From positions 1 to 37,102 of the forward strand of contig JAUCBJ010002113.1 in NCBI GenBank assembly GCA_032718475.1: 37,102 bases of DNA. The letters run 5' to 3'. The position numbers were made by a program, and so were the translations under genes. This DNA is from Nemertoderma westbladi (Eukaryota; Xenacoelomorpha; Nemertodermatida; Nemertodermatidae). Shown in pieces: positions 20,001-29,536 of this stretch; the first letter of the stretch is position 1, and each line of letters begins with the position of its first letter. A model generated the notes under the pieces. The model made no database searches. It was not told the origin of the DNA and saw nothing but the letters and a program-made list of their open reading frames with translations.

Positions 20001-23000
20001 TGTAACTCAACATTCAACTTATTAATTAATACAGTTTTGGCCTGCGACCAATCTAGAATTTTACTAATCATATCTTTGTAAGAAATTGCGGAATTGATAG
20101 ACTGTTCGCCTAATGTTTCGTCCTGTATGTACAAATGCTGCATTTCACAGTTATAAACGGCTTGAATTATAGTGTGCTCATCAATTAATGTGGTTTCTAA
20201 ATCGAATATAGTTGTATTTAACTGGTCGATCTCTTTTAGATGTTTGCTTATTGCATCTGCACTATCTGACTTAATGGTGCTAATATCATTTTGGAATGTA
20301 TTAATTGTTTCGCAATTTGCATCGAACTCATGTTTTATTTCAGTCAACTGAGAATTTATCTGGGAAACTTCAATTATCTTAAATTTCATTGCATCTTTAG
20401 CTTCTAATAATTTTCGTTCAAACTCTTCCTTTTCATTGCCCTTACTTTTATTCAATTCTTCAAATGAATTGTTTTTGGTTTCAATTTCATTCTGAAGTCG
20501 TTCGATTTGACACACAAACTCGTTAATGTGTTTGTCTTTATATGACAACTCAGTCTGAAGTTCGTCCACGGTCGTAGTTACATCAGCAATGTTGGTTTGA
20601 AGTGCAGAATTTTCCAGTCTTTCAGTATTCAGATAATCTTTGAGTTGCTGAGTTTCAAAACTAAAGTTTTCTAACTGGTAAGATTTATCTTGGAGTTGAT
20701 TTTGTAAATAATAAATCGTGGCTTCAGCTTCAGAATGTTGTGATTTTATATTTTCGCTTTGCACCTGCAAGGATTGTATGCATAATTTATTTGCAGTAAT
20801 ATCTTCTCTTAAGGTGGCCACCAAATCACGTAAATCAATATTCTCTTTATTCTTGCAAGAAAGTTCAAAATTAGCTGATTCTACTTCCTTTTCAAACATC
20901 TCCGAATCTTGCACTGATGTCTTGTTGCGTGATTGCTCAACAATAACTTTATCGCGATATTCATCAAAACGAATTTGAACCTCATAAATTTCTTCATTTT
21001 TAAGCAGCAACTCCTCTTGTAATAATTTATTTTTTTCCATTACGCGCTGTAACGAATTTTCACCATCCTGTAACTGAATATCCTTAGCATAAATCTCAGA
21101 TTTCAATCTTTCGACTTCTAAGCTGATGTCCAAGTTATCTTTGATCTTCGTCTCCATATCATTTTGCAAGTTAATTAACTTGGTTTCAAAGGTAAACTTA
21201 TTCTCATTCATTTCTTCTTGAATGTTCATCAAGGCTATGCCTTTGCTCATTGAATCGTTCTTAATATCTACCAGTTGAACTCGCAGATCAGATAATTCGT
21301 TACATTTACAAGTAAGTTCATCTTGTAATTTGTACAACTTTTCTTCCAAATCAGCGTTGTGCTCCTTTAAGGATAAGATTTCAACATCTGTAGTCTGTTT
21401 GTCCGTTTTTAGTTGTTCGACAAAAGCAATAATCTCTTCAGACTCGGCCTCCTTCTTACGTAATTTGGAATCCAGAGAAGTTAGCTTTTCCAAAAGCATC
21501 ACATTGTCGTGCTGTATGTTCGCAAATTCGTTTAAGTTAGATTGAAGTAATTGTATTTCACATTCTTTTGAAATGAGATTGTGATTGACAGAACTCACCT
21601 GGAATTCCAGGGACCCAATATATTCCTGTTTTTCATCCAGGGTACATTTTAAACTGTCAATAACTCCAGAATGGTCCTCTTTTGTCATGTCAGCAATAGC
21701 TACATGAGCAGTATGTAATTGCCTTGTCAGATCCAACACGTTTTCATTGGCCTCAGATATTTTAATTTCAGTATCAAGAACATTGGTGCTCAAATTGTCA
21801 ACAAGATTTTGTAATTCATGAATTCGATCAAGCTGTTTCTGTATGAGTACCTTTTGTTCAACACAATGATTACAAGGGTCTCGCTTATCCAATGTGATGT
21901 CGGATGTCTTTCCTACGGAAGCAGAAGAACCCCGGAGAATTGAGATTTCATTTTCTAATTCAGTAATAATTGCCAATTGCTTCACATCTATGTTTGAAGC
22001 ATTATTTTCGACCACAGATATATTAGCATCTTTGTATTGAACATCTGTGTTAGAGTTTAAGGCTGCAGCCTTGCGATCGTCATGTAACGACACAACTTCC
22101 TGAGATTTTTGTTGAAATTCATGCAGCATCTCAACTTCCTTTTGCAACCTAGTTACCTCACTGTAATGTTGTTGATTCTCTTTTCTCAAATGAACACATT
22201 CTACTTTCAATAGTTCCATGCTTTCCCTAGTATCTTTTATAACAAGCTCAAGTTGTTTCTGCGTGTCTAAACTCGCAGTCAGGAACTCCTTTGTATCTTC
22301 ATTATCCAATAATATCTCATCATACTTGACTTTAAGCAAATCATACTCGCTTACTTCACTATAGGCTACAGGTTGCCCAACATTACCTTCAACATCAGCA
22401 ATGAGGTCCAGCTTATCTTTTTGAATATTGTTTGTAAATTCGAGATATTCTGGTGGGTGATACGTATTATTGGAACACTGTGCAGGAGAGTCAATAACAT
22501 ATCCATAACAACTGGCATCATCTGTCATAGTCGCGGCAACTTGAAACTCAACAGCATTAACACTATCTTCTAATGTGGTTGCTAAAGCTGTCTTTTTGAT
22601 GCGCCCAGGAAACGCCCCCACTTCCTCAGAAACATCTGCACTGCTTTGCAAAGAGTCCAACTTATCTTGCATACATTTGTTTGACTCCTCTGATATACTC
22701 AGTTGCTGTGTAACTGTCTCAAGTTGCACAGAAACATATTCAAACTTTCTATTGAAAGAATCTGTTTGATCCAGTAAATATTTATTTGCTTCCTCCAATG
22801 TCTTGATCCGTTCTGTCGCAGTCGTTAGATCTATACATGTAAATTTTGTCTCATTCATTAAACAAACCAGAGATTCTTCTGACACCTTCAATTGCTCACC
22901 AACTGTTACAAGTTCAGTGGAAGCCAATTCTAACTTATCTTGCAAACAATCTGTCTCATTTTTTAAAGAGATTCTCGATTCTTCTGACACTTTCAATTGC

Positions 23001-26000
23001 TCACCAACTGTTACAAGTTCAGTGGAAGCCAATTCTAACTTATCTTGCAAACAATCTGTCTCATTTTTTAAAGAGATTCTCGATTCTTCTGACACCTTCA
23101 TTTGCTCACCAACTGTTACAAGATCAGTGGAAGCCAATTCTAACTTATCTTGCAAACAATATGTCTCATTTTTTAAAGAGATTCTCGATTCTTCTGACAC
23201 TTTCAATTGCTCACCGACTGTTACAAGTTCAGAAGAAGCCAATTCTAACTTATCTTGCAAACAATCTGTCTCATTTTTTAAATAGATTCTCGATTCTTCT
23301 GACACTTTCAATTGCTCACCGACTGTTACAAGTGCAGAAGAAGCCAATTCTAACTTATCTTGCAAACAATCTGTCTCATTTTTTAAAGAGATTCTCGATT
23401 CTTCTGACACTTTCAATTGCTCACCGACTGTTACAAGTTCAGAAGAAGCCAATTCTAACTTATCTTGCAAACAATCTGTCTCATTTTTTAAAGAGATACT
23501 CGATTCTTCTGACACTTTCACTTGCTCACCGACTGTTACAAGTTCAGTGGAAGCCAATTCTAACTTATCTTGCAAACAATCTGTCTCATTTTTTAAAGAG
23601 ATTCTCGATTCTTCTGACACTTTCAATTGCTCACTGACTGTTACAAGTTCAGAAGAAGCCAATTCTAACTTATCTTGCAAACAATCTGTCTCATTTTTTA
23701 AAGAGATTCTCGATTCTTCTGACACTTTCAATTGCTCACCGACTGTTACAAGTTCAGAAGAAGCCAATTCTAACTTATCTTGCAAACAATCTGTCTCATT
23801 TTTTAAAGAGATTCTCGATTCTTCTGACACTTTCAATTGCTCACCGACTGTTACAAGTTCAGTGGAAGCCAATTCTAACTTATCTTGCAAACAATCTGTC
23901 TCATTTTTTAAAGATATTCTCGATTCTTCTGACACTTTCAATTGCTCACCGACTGTTACAAGTTCAGTGGAAGACAATTCACTCTTTTCTCGAAAATTAT
24001 CTGATTCACCGCGTAAATGTTTATATGATTCTTCTGACGATTTGAGTAATTTGGTAACACTGATTAGTTCATTTGATGTTATATTCAACTCCCCACGCAA
24101 AGAATCGATCTCCACTTTTAAATTCGTGAAAGTTTCCACATCCGAATGAGCACAATGCACAGGCAGAGAAGGCTCTGCGTTGTTGCACTGGGAATTTATT
24201 GGATTTGGTTTGCTACATTCTTGCAAGTCATTCGATTTTATATCGTGAATAGTGCTTTCACCCTGAAGTACCAGTATATTATTATCATCAGCTGTAGGTG
24301 TACTATAAGTATCACAAACAACAATATTTGTGGTCCTTTCTTCCTTATCAAGCTGAAGTGAAGCAATGAGTTTTTTCAAGTCAAAATTTGCTTCCTCCAG
24401 TTGCGCCTTTTCAGTCAAAATATCATCAACATTCTCTAACATACTGGTGTGTTCAACACTAAGGTTTCCATAAGATACATTTAGCTCCATGTGCTGCTGT
24501 TCTGAAAGCAGCAATTCTTTTTCAACAGTTTTCAACTTATTCTGGAGGCTATTAATTTTGTCTTTATCACAATTCTGGCTTTCCAATTTGCTTTTAAGTT
24601 GTTCTACCTCCCTCTGCAGATCACTACGGCTACAGAGTAATATATTTGTAGCTTCTTGATGTTGGCGATCCATCACCTCAAGATCATGTAACAACTGATC
24701 ACGGTTATTCTTAATGTCATTTAGATCATTTGTCAGTGTCTCAAAAGATTCGCACAGCTCACTATTTTGCTCTCTTAGAGCTTCCAACTCATTGTTCTGA
24801 ACTTGGTGGAGAGTTTCTAGAGCGTCTTTTTGAGACTGCAAATCCTTCAACTTCTTAGCCAAACCTTTCATTTGTTCCTTTACCTTTCTTGCTTTTGATG
24901 ACGATTTATTAGGAATTGATATTTCTTCTTCAATTGGCACCTTCAGATCTACAGATGGACACACATCTAGAGCTTTCCGAGTGGTATCTGTTCCACTAAT
25001 ATCCAGAGTTTCACCATCTCTTTTAGTTATAGCAACAGGACTCGGTGCATCCTGCAAACTACACTGCAATAAAGAATTATCATTTTTTCTTAGCTGATTT
25101 GCAATACTAATCTGTTGGGAATCATTAACAACTTTAACAATATTTTCTAAATCAATAACATCGCCACCATCTGGGATCTGACTTTTGGAAATCATTTTCT
25201 GTTTCATCTGGTCAAAAGAATTCTGCAGCAGCCGAAGATCTTCCTCAATACCCATCTTCTCATGAATTTCTTTGTCAAGTTCATCCTTAGATATATGAAG
25301 GCAATGTTCCAAATGGTCTCTTTCCGACTTTATGGTATCAACTGAACTGCTTAATAAGGAATATTCACCTGTAATGCGTTGCAACTTACTTTCAAGGGCT
25401 GCAGTTGATTCTTGGAATTCTCGGTAACTTTCTAACATCTGAGTCTTTTCCGAATTCAATATTTTATTATTTTCCTGCAATTCAATTAAATGCGTTTCTA
25501 TTTCATCCTTTTCAAATGTAATATTATCAATATTAGTCTTCAAAGCTAAAACTTCAGATTTATAAACTTCTATACATCGCTCCAAATCAGAAACCTGAAT
25601 AGCAAGTTCATCTCTGCCATGGACGAGTAAATGTATCTCATTTACGTGATCATCAATAATTCCTTGTAGACGTTTATTCTCCAATGTCTGATTCGTTAGA
25701 TCATTAGAAATCTTAGTTATCACGCAATTCAATAGAGTTATGGTATCCGATTCAGAGCCCAATGCATCAGGCACACTTTGCTCATTCCTTGGGGACTTCA
25801 GACTGTATTGTGCATTCTCAGTAATACACTTTAATTGTTCACCAAGCTTCAACCGTTTTCGTATTTCATCTTCAAGTTGAATAGTATTATTACTTAGCTG
25901 CGATTCCACTTGAAACAACTGCTTCTGAAGTTTAGTGACTTCTAAACTATTATTATTTTCAGCACCAACCTCACTGCTAAGCTGCAAAGCGATGTTTTCC

Positions 26001-28753
26001 TTTTTAATAGACTCTAATAGCATTCGTTCATCATGTAAAGCCTTTTTTGAATCTGCTGTATCCTCACACAATTTATGAATAATATTTTGAAAGTATATCA
26101 TTACTTTCTCAATTTTTTGAAAATTCCGAGGGTCAATAATATATTGACAACAATCATCAGCTATTGTCTCATTTGAATCCTCCCCCAAGCATTCATTAAT
26201 CTTCATTTGAATATCACCAAAAATATCTTGAAAACCGATTTCTATTTTAATTGAAGCTTCTCCATTCTCTGCTGATGTTCTTTTATTATTAACTGCTGAT
26301 TTCATATCATCATAAGACTTCTGCAGCAAATCATGCTCATGTTTAAAAACAATAATTTCATTTCCCTTTTTAATGAGACTATCCCGTGTGGATTCCAACT
26401 CACAAGATAAATTATCTATTACTGCAGAACATTCGCTATGATCATCGTAATTAGATGCCATTTCGCGCCTCAACTCATTGTTATCAGCTGCTATTGCATC
26501 AAATGAGGCCAACAAAGTCTCACGTTTAACATCATCATCAGCAGATGAAAAGAGACCAGAGAAGGGCCCAGTAATGTTATCTTGATCATTTGGATACATT
26601 TTCAAGACATTTATCTCCGAAGTAAGATTTTCTATTTCATCTGACTTGTCCTGGAGGTCGACTCTAAGATGATTCACTTCATCAGTTAATTGACATATAT
26701 TATCCTGTAATTTCTTATTTTGTGAGGAAACTGCAGCATGCAATGTTTGCAAACGTTCAAACTCATTTCGTTTTATCTGTTTAAATTCCTCAATCTCATT
26801 CTCCAACTCGGAACATTTATTTTGAAGGAGCAAATTCCTACTTGAACTCGCCTCCAAAAGTAACGCCTGGTTCTCAATATCAAACTTACAATGGGAATCT
26901 GAACTGAGCTGCAATTCGTTATTTACTTCCTGCAATTCTGTTAGCCTTCGGCTTAGATTCTTTATCTCAGAATCTTTAAATGATATTTCAGCAACCTTTG
27001 CATTAACGGAATCTTCAAGTTCCCTTAGGACTTCAGCAGTAGAACAACTATCCTGATCCTTTGGGAAAGGAGATGGATGAGGTTCTTGATCTTTAGGTAA
27101 ATGAGTTGTATGATGAGGAAGTTTAACCCCATCCAATGGGGAGCTAGCCCATGAATTCTGCTGAGCTTCAAGAAATGAACATTCTAAATTCTTGTTACGA
27201 AGTTCATGCCTTAAGTGTATTATTTCTTTGTTTAAAGAATATTGCCGCTTTTCCATAGACTCCATTGTCTTTTCACAAGCTTCCATTGTTTGAAACATGT
27301 GCCGAATCGCACTGAGAAGTTCAGGATTCTTATTATGGATATACGGATCATTGCATACTTTCTCTAGTTCATGCTCCACCATCTTATACTTAAATTCAAC
27401 ATCTATCAACTTATGAACAGAACCATCACCAGATAGAGAAATACTTCCACTACCAGAATTCAAAACACCATCAGGTTCCTCTGCTCCACTTGCACCGCCT
27501 ATTTCGCTATGCCCTTGTTCTGAGTCAATATCATGAGAATCATAATACCTACTTATTTCACTCACAGGAACAATATTTCCAATATTTTTTTCCTCAAACT
27601 CAGCAAATTTGTGCAAACCAAGGGGTATGTCAAATGAATCTTCATATCTCAATTCTTGTTGTGATGAAGAGTCAGCAATAGATTCAGTGGAGCTGCCTGC
27701 TCTGGCTAGTCTTTCAATGCCAGGGTAAATAACACCTTCCTCCCTGTCTATAGACTCTGATTCACTAACCAAAATATTATCACCTGTTCGAGATGGTTGT
27801 TGTAATTCAATATCATCAGGAGCATCAGAACTAAGTTTTTCAGTCTCTAAGAAGTATATCCTCTGTTCGCACTGTTCCTTTTCCTTTAAGCTGTCTTCTA
27901 AGTCGATTTCCAATTCAGTAACCTTACTTTGTAACTCTCCGTTGCTATTTATTATTAACTGAACGTCACTATTAATATTATTAATAATCATCTCAAACTG
28001 GTTGTGCACTTCAATGTCATGAACACAATTTAAAGCGGTTTTAAAATCACTAACATTACTATTATATGTTGAGTAAGTGGAAGAAATATCATCAAGATTA
28101 ACGGACCTATCAGTTTTATCAAAGTTAAAATCAGTTAATCGTTGCTCTAATTCAGTAATACGAACTTGATAACGATCAGTGTCTTCAACTAATCTATGTC
28201 TTAATAAATCCATTGATGTAGTGTGAGCCTCCTGCAGTGCAAATAATTCAAGCCTATGAGATTCCCGTTCTTCCTCAATGCGTTGCTCCCAATATGTTGA
28301 TTGATAACCATCCATTGGGGTATCAATTATTATCACATTCTCAGCGTCATCATTTATCGAAGCCCAGTCATTAAATGCTACTGGATTCAAGGCCTCATTT
28401 GTAATGCGCCCAGAAGCAGAGGAAGCATGTTCTTTATCGTGCAATTCTGTTTTTAACTTATTAATTTCGTCCTGAGCATCAGTCAGCTGTTGCCTGTAAC
28501 CAGCATTTGTCTCTATCAATTGCATTTCAAGTACTTCACATCTTTCAACATTATCATGGATCTCATGTTTTAAATGGGAATTTTCTTTAACATAACAGGC
28601 AAGCTGTTCTTCCAATTGTACTATAGTAGCTTTTGCAGCTTTCAATTCACCAGGTATATCATTGACCTCTTCCGTACCTTCAGTAAGAACTTGCTTTGTG
28701 AAATCCTTCAATTGCGATGTATATGTTGACAAATTCTCTCCAAACCAAGACAT
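17078..28753 (-). CDS. TRIP11: Giant golgin, TRIP11/GMAP-210 family
   Basis: A 3,891-residue protein in one uninterrupted frame. The family tethers vesicles at the cis-Golgi: its N-terminal ALPS helix senses curved membrane, a long coiled coil spans the gap, and a C-terminal GRAB domain binds Arf1-GTP. The vertebrate protein also anchors IFT20 at the Golgi. Seen here: residues 1-40 begin MSWFGENLSTYTSQ and continue FTKQVLTEGTEEV, the family's conserved start. Residues of about 150-3640 are almost entirely heptad coiled coil. GRAB lies near 3645-3687 (DRALVKNLLIAYFDCP), followed by FSELFVRFLE near 3712-3722 and NPFL. The C-terminal 170 residues are proline- and threonine-rich with five PDATAPLTPF-like repeats. 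Residues of about 1585-1965 hold eleven 35-residue repeats. The human protein is about 1,980 residues, so this one is twice as long. The ATG at 28753 is chosen because the conserved N terminus starts there. No splice junction is needed, unlike the many-exon vertebrate gene. I infer a functional gene because the frame is intact over 11.7 kb. Confidence 0.93.
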   Translation of the reverse strand: MSWFGENLSTYTSQLKDFTKQVLTEGTEEVNDIPGELKAAKATIVQLEEQLACYVKENSHLKHEIHDNVERCEVLEMQLIETNAGYRQQLTDAQDEINKLKTELHDKEHASSASGRITNEALNPVAFNDWASINDDAENVIIIDTPMDGYQSTYWEQRIEEERESHRLELFALQEAHTTSMDLLRHRLVEDTDRYQVRITELEQRLTDFNFDKTDRSVNLDDISSTYSTYNSNVSDFKTALNCVHDIEVHNQFEMIINNINSDVQLIINSNGELQSKVTELEIDLEDSLKEKEQCEQRIYFLETEKLSSDAPDDIELQQPSRTGDNILVSESESIDREEGVIYPGIERLARAGSSTESIADSSSQQELRYEDSFDIPLGLHKFAEFEEKNIGNIVPVSEISRYYDSHDIDSEQGHSEIGGASGAEEPDGVLNSGSGSISLSGDGSVHKLIDVEFKYKMVEHELEKVCNDPYIHNKNPELLSAIRHMFQTMEACEKTMESMEKRQYSLNKEIIHLRHELRNKNLECSFLEAQQNSWASSPLDGVKLPHHTTHLPKDQEPHPSPFPKDQDSCSTAEVLRELEDSVNAKVAEISFKDSEIKNLSRRLTELQEVNNELQLSSDSHCKFDIENQALLLEASSSRNLLLQNKCSELENEIEEFKQIKRNEFERLQTLHAAVSSQNKKLQDNICQLTDEVNHLRVDLQDKSDEIENLTSEINVLKMYPNDQDNITGPFSGLFSSADDDVKRETLLASFDAIAADNNELRREMASNYDDHSECSAVIDNLSCELESTRDSLIKKGNEIIVFKHEHDLLQKSYDDMKSAVNNKRTSAENGEASIKIEIGFQDIFGDIQMKINECLGEDSNETIADDCCQYIIDPRNFQKIEKVMIYFQNIIHKLCEDTADSKKALHDERMLLESIKKENIALQLSSEVGAENNNSLEVTKLQKQLFQVESQLSNNTIQLEDEIRKRLKLGEQLKCITENAQYSLKSPRNEQSVPDALGSESDTITLLNCVITKISNDLTNQTLENKRLQGIIDDHVNEIHLLVHGRDELAIQVSDLERCIEVYKSEVLALKTNIDNITFEKDEIETHLIELQENNKILNSEKTQMLESYREFQESTAALESKLQRITGEYSLLSSSVDTIKSERDHLEHCLHISKDELDKEIHEKMGIEEDLRLLQNSFDQMKQKMISKSQIPDGGDVIDLENIVKVVNDSQQISIANQLRKNDNSLLQCSLQDAPSPVAITKRDGETLDISGTDTTRKALDVCPSVDLKVPIEEEISIPNKSSSKARKVKEQMKGLAKKLKDLQSQKDALETLHQVQNNELEALREQNSELCESFETLTNDLNDIKNNRDQLLHDLEVMDRQHQEATNILLCSRSDLQREVEQLKSKLESQNCDKDKINSLQNKLKTVEKELLLSEQQHMELNVSYGNLSVEHTSMLENVDDILTEKAQLEEANFDLKKLIASLQLDKEERTTNIVVCDTYSTPTADDNNILVLQGESTIHDIKSNDLQECSKPNPINSQCNNAEPSLPVHCAHSDVETFTNLKVEIDSLRGELNITSNELISVTKLLKSSEESYKHLRGESDNFREKSELSSTELVTVGEQLKVSEESRISLKNETDCLQDKLELASTELVTVGEQLKVSEESRISLKNETDCLQDKLELASSELVTVGEQLKVSEESRISLKNETDCLQDKLELASSELVTVSEQLKVSEESRISLKNETDCLQDKLELASTELVTVGEQVKVSEESSISLKNETDCLQDKLELASSELVTVGEQLKVSEESRISLKNETDCLQDKLELASSALVTVGEQLKVSEESRIYLKNETDCLQDKLELASSELVTVGEQLKVSEESRISLKNETYCLQDKLELASTDLVTVGEQMKVSEESRISLKNETDCLQDKLELASTELVTVGEQLKVSEESRISLKNETDCLQDKLELASTELVTVGEQLKVSEESLVCLMNETKFTCIDLTTATERIKTLEEANKYLLDQTDSFNRKFEYVSVQLETVTQQLSISEESNKCMQDKLDSLQSSADVSEEVGAFPGRIKKTALATTLEDSVNAVEFQVAATMTDDASCYGYVIDSPAQCSNNTYHPPEYLEFTNNIQKDKLDLIADVEGNVGQPVAYSEVSEYDLLKVKYDEILLDNEDTKEFLTASLDTQKQLELVIKDTRESMELLKVECVHLRKENQQHYSEVTRLQKEVEMLHEFQQKSQEVVSLHDDRKAAALNSNTDVQYKDANISVVENNASNIDVKQLAIITELENEISILRGSSASVGKTSDITLDKRDPCNHCVEQKVLIQKQLDRIHELQNLVDNLSTNVLDTEIKISEANENVLDLTRQLHTAHVAIADMTKEDHSGVIDSLKCTLDEKQEYIGSLEFQVSSVNHNLISKECEIQLLQSNLNEFANIQHDNVMLLEKLTSLDSKLRKKEAESEEIIAFVEQLKTDKQTTDVEILSLKEHNADLEEKLYKLQDELTCKCNELSDLRVQLVDIKNDSMSKGIALMNIQEEMNENKFTFETKLINLQNDMETKIKDNLDISLEVERLKSEIYAKDIQLQDGENSLQRVMEKNKLLQEELLLKNEEIYEVQIRFDEYRDKVIVEQSRNKTSVQDSEMFEKEVESANFELSCKNKENIDLRDLVATLREDITANKLCIQSLQVQSENIKSQHSEAEATIYYLQNQLQDKSYQLENFSFETQQLKDYLNTERLENSALQTNIADVTTTVDELQTELSYKDKHINEFVCQIERLQNEIETKNNSFEELNKSKGNEKEEFERKLLEAKDAMKFKIIEVSQINSQLTEIKHEFDANCETINTFQNDISTIKSDSADAISKHLKEIDQLNTTIFDLETTLIDEHTIIQAVYNCEMQHLYIQDETLGEQSINSAISYKDMISKILDWSQAKTVLINKLNVELQSLKDQSEAQLMTPLAGEAEMSQGKTGDNSQECDIYQQKIPTETGIQSLELLESNNVDSSVSDEAINEKEQMLSILNERSRESNSLKLELQRIVSVCSAQESALLKTQEELNIMLNDNATLRAQLDGFSPDVSKETIGKLANIIKDKDLEIESHIEKNKTLLFVLQDSQPNSSNVIETLVNERDSYYNQAVSFHSQCEQFSVELNLKTSEVISLGEELSELKEFYNKFNNGAPLVTSNVAAEVKVEEEEVSQRDAGDNVTESDHKDDTINELNCQLSYYKSECLEFTQSIETLTGRIEELSLEISNRDKIVESLEAQMTSAQSPVNTGYILESSPIRNVGTVETREQGTEVDEVRKNEIEMELIRVQMLVDRYLSELDDLRRNKSELEYINIELEATVQSCKSEISRLQAEIEEKTEIEAKLESDLVDQNEIYSRLESAFNEQQETSSRYHQEIQSLSSRLEISYELAQKDAGNTGIIEEMRRDNEKLRQRLQSVSSGEDEMMKKYTEVVKHLEQAEQNFKSQEDKLSLESERLRGHLMDIEDTYTKEALGAEEREKNLRDRLIVAEEDARRSKLAVDQASANSSLYVEELSNELSTLRAERVATQHQLAIGHEQLETYAESLANLQLVLEQFQRDRESSIQSEVDRYGKYAAEQKLEAESARLSLEERTRQLAATTEALEGAKRLAGELDNRERVIEGLREELEGTRRNLQLLEEQLHSMTDSSSEQVDRALVKNLLIAYFDCPAAKRPDALKVIVGILGFADSESEHILGTGGAGWLPQWATWGGKGGAPPLNRSFSELFVRFLERESTPHSRRNPSRLPLAAAVSEPTRQSRSAHALAFNPFLSASPSAMDFAPSIVASTQEPSELRTSTPFQTPVRQTPPTFEPDATAPLTPVQPDATAPLTPFYSDATAPLTPFQPDATAPLTPFYSDATAPLTPFYTPPSDPHTTATNGLPATSSPNDLSDVLPESEH
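17165..17345 (-). repeat. 33-bp tandem repeat coding for the golgin C-terminal tail
   Basis: Five in-frame 33-bp units (plus-strand anchors at 17181, 17214, 17247, 17280, 17313) encode an 11-residue repeat of the type PDATAPLTPFQ or SDATAPLTPFY, at residues of about 3804-3864. Q-P and Y-S forms alternate for part of the array, suggesting a 66-bp duplication of a pair. Threonine-proline pairs make these possible sites for proline-directed kinases (inference). Confidence 0.9.
17690..17822 (-). other. GRAB (GRIP-related Arf-binding) domain of the golgin
   Basis: Residues of about 3645-3687 read EQVDRALVKNLLIAYF and then a second helix around DALKVIVGILGF. This matches the pattern of the GRAB domain in GMAP-210 proteins, which binds Arf1-GTP and places the C terminus on cis-Golgi membrane. 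The hydrophobic LLIAYF core and the ILGF end are the recognisable parts. It is followed by GWLPQWATWGGK and FSELFVRFLE, also conserved in the family. Confidence 0.85.
22860..24000 (-). repeat. Eleven 105-bp in-frame repeats in the golgin coiled coil
   Basis: Units of exactly 105 bp, anchored at plus-strand 22872 and every 105 bases up to 23922, encode a 35-residue unit (five heptads) containing LKVSEESRISLKNETDC and LQDKLELASTELVTVGEQ. Middle copies differ by only a few bases, while the two outermost are diverged, as expected for expansion by unequal exchange from the inside. The multiple-of-seven length keeps the coiled coil in register. Open frames on the opposite strand here (22803-24149) are a by-product of the repetition. 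Confidence 0.95.
28634..28753 (-). other. N-terminal ALPS-like segment of the golgin
   Basis: Residues 1-40. The first 20 or so combine bulky hydrophobics (W, F, L) with many Ser/Thr and few charges, as in amphipathic lipid-packing-sensor helices. FTKQVLTEGTEEV follows, the conserved junction to the coiled coil. It is shorter than the glycine-rich ALPS region of vertebrate GMAP-210. Lipid binding is inferred from family knowledge. Confidence 0.65.
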
Positions 28754-29531
28754 ATTCAGAATATATATTTAGGAGTTTGGAACAGCAAATACAATTTTCT
28801 GTTAATGCTGTAGGCCTATTGCTGTAAAGAGGTTTAATTACACAGAATACCGGTAGTAGCAGTAGGTTACCCTTAATACCTTCCTATCAGTATATATGTT
28901 AATATGTTATAGGTTACCGGTAGCCCTACTCATACTGTCATATAATAAAATAATAGGCCTATATCATATTAGTCAGTCAGAACTCAGAAGTAGAAGACCT
29001 ACGGTAGTACGGTACTGACCTACAAACAGAAACAACAACAGCAGAACAAAACAAGAATCAACAATAGGCCTATATTATACTGACTGATACCTAACAAAGT
29101 AGGCCTAACATATGAACATAACGCGGTAGGCCAGACCGGAATCCATTTATATTTATTATTCGGATGCCGGGGGCACCACGGCCATAATACAGTAATAGCG
29201 ACAGAAATTTGTATCACAATTAATACACAAATAAAGATAAACATTTGTACCACTAATTTACGGAATTAAAATGTGTTGTAGGCACACAAATTCACAAATA
29301 CTGGACGCATTAATAACAATACTGCAATAATTATTACACGGCTGCACGGTTATTTTGTTATTTACCGGTACCCTGTTATTTTGCCTATTTACCGGTACCG
29401 GTACCCTGTTATTTTGCCGGCGGAGAAGATCATATAACCCAGTAACCCAAGGGCCGCAGGCCCGAGGGCATCCTTCCAACCGACCAATTTTTATGCGCGC
29501 TACGCGCCGATGGAAATTCAAAGCATATCGT
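28754..29531. other. 5' flank of the golgin gene
   Basis: Expected to hold the promoter and any untranslated leader of the golgin, reading leftward. I see no clear TATA box with a defined start. Five TAGGCC words (near 28810, 28952, 29064, 29101, 29127), mostly in the palindrome TAGGCCTA, and several ACCGGT/GGTACC palindromes are notable. The small frames at 29020-29253 and 29258-29521 show no recognisable protein. Confidence 0.4.
29364..29416. repeat. Short repeat of ACCGGTACCCTGTTATTTTG
   Basis: The 20-bp phrase ACCGGTACCCTGTTATTTTG occurs at 29364-29383 and again, with an extra CGGTAC, ending at 29416. A partial copy (GGTTATTTTG) precedes it. It is a small tandem duplication centred on palindromic GGTACC. 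Confidence 0.7.
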
Positions 29532-29536
29532 GCTGT

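Noticed and set aside
22803-24149. Long plus-strand open frames opposite the golgin repeats
   Set aside because: They exist because a 105-bp in-frame repeat without stops on the other strand repeats itself. The minus strand encodes a recognisable golgin; the plus-strand products have no family features.
29449-29500. GC palindromes GGGCCGCAGGCCC and GCGCGCTACGCGC as a terminator or origin
   Set aside because: They are small hairpin-capable words near the hAT-like insertion, but nothing ties them to a transcript end or other function in a eukaryotic setting.
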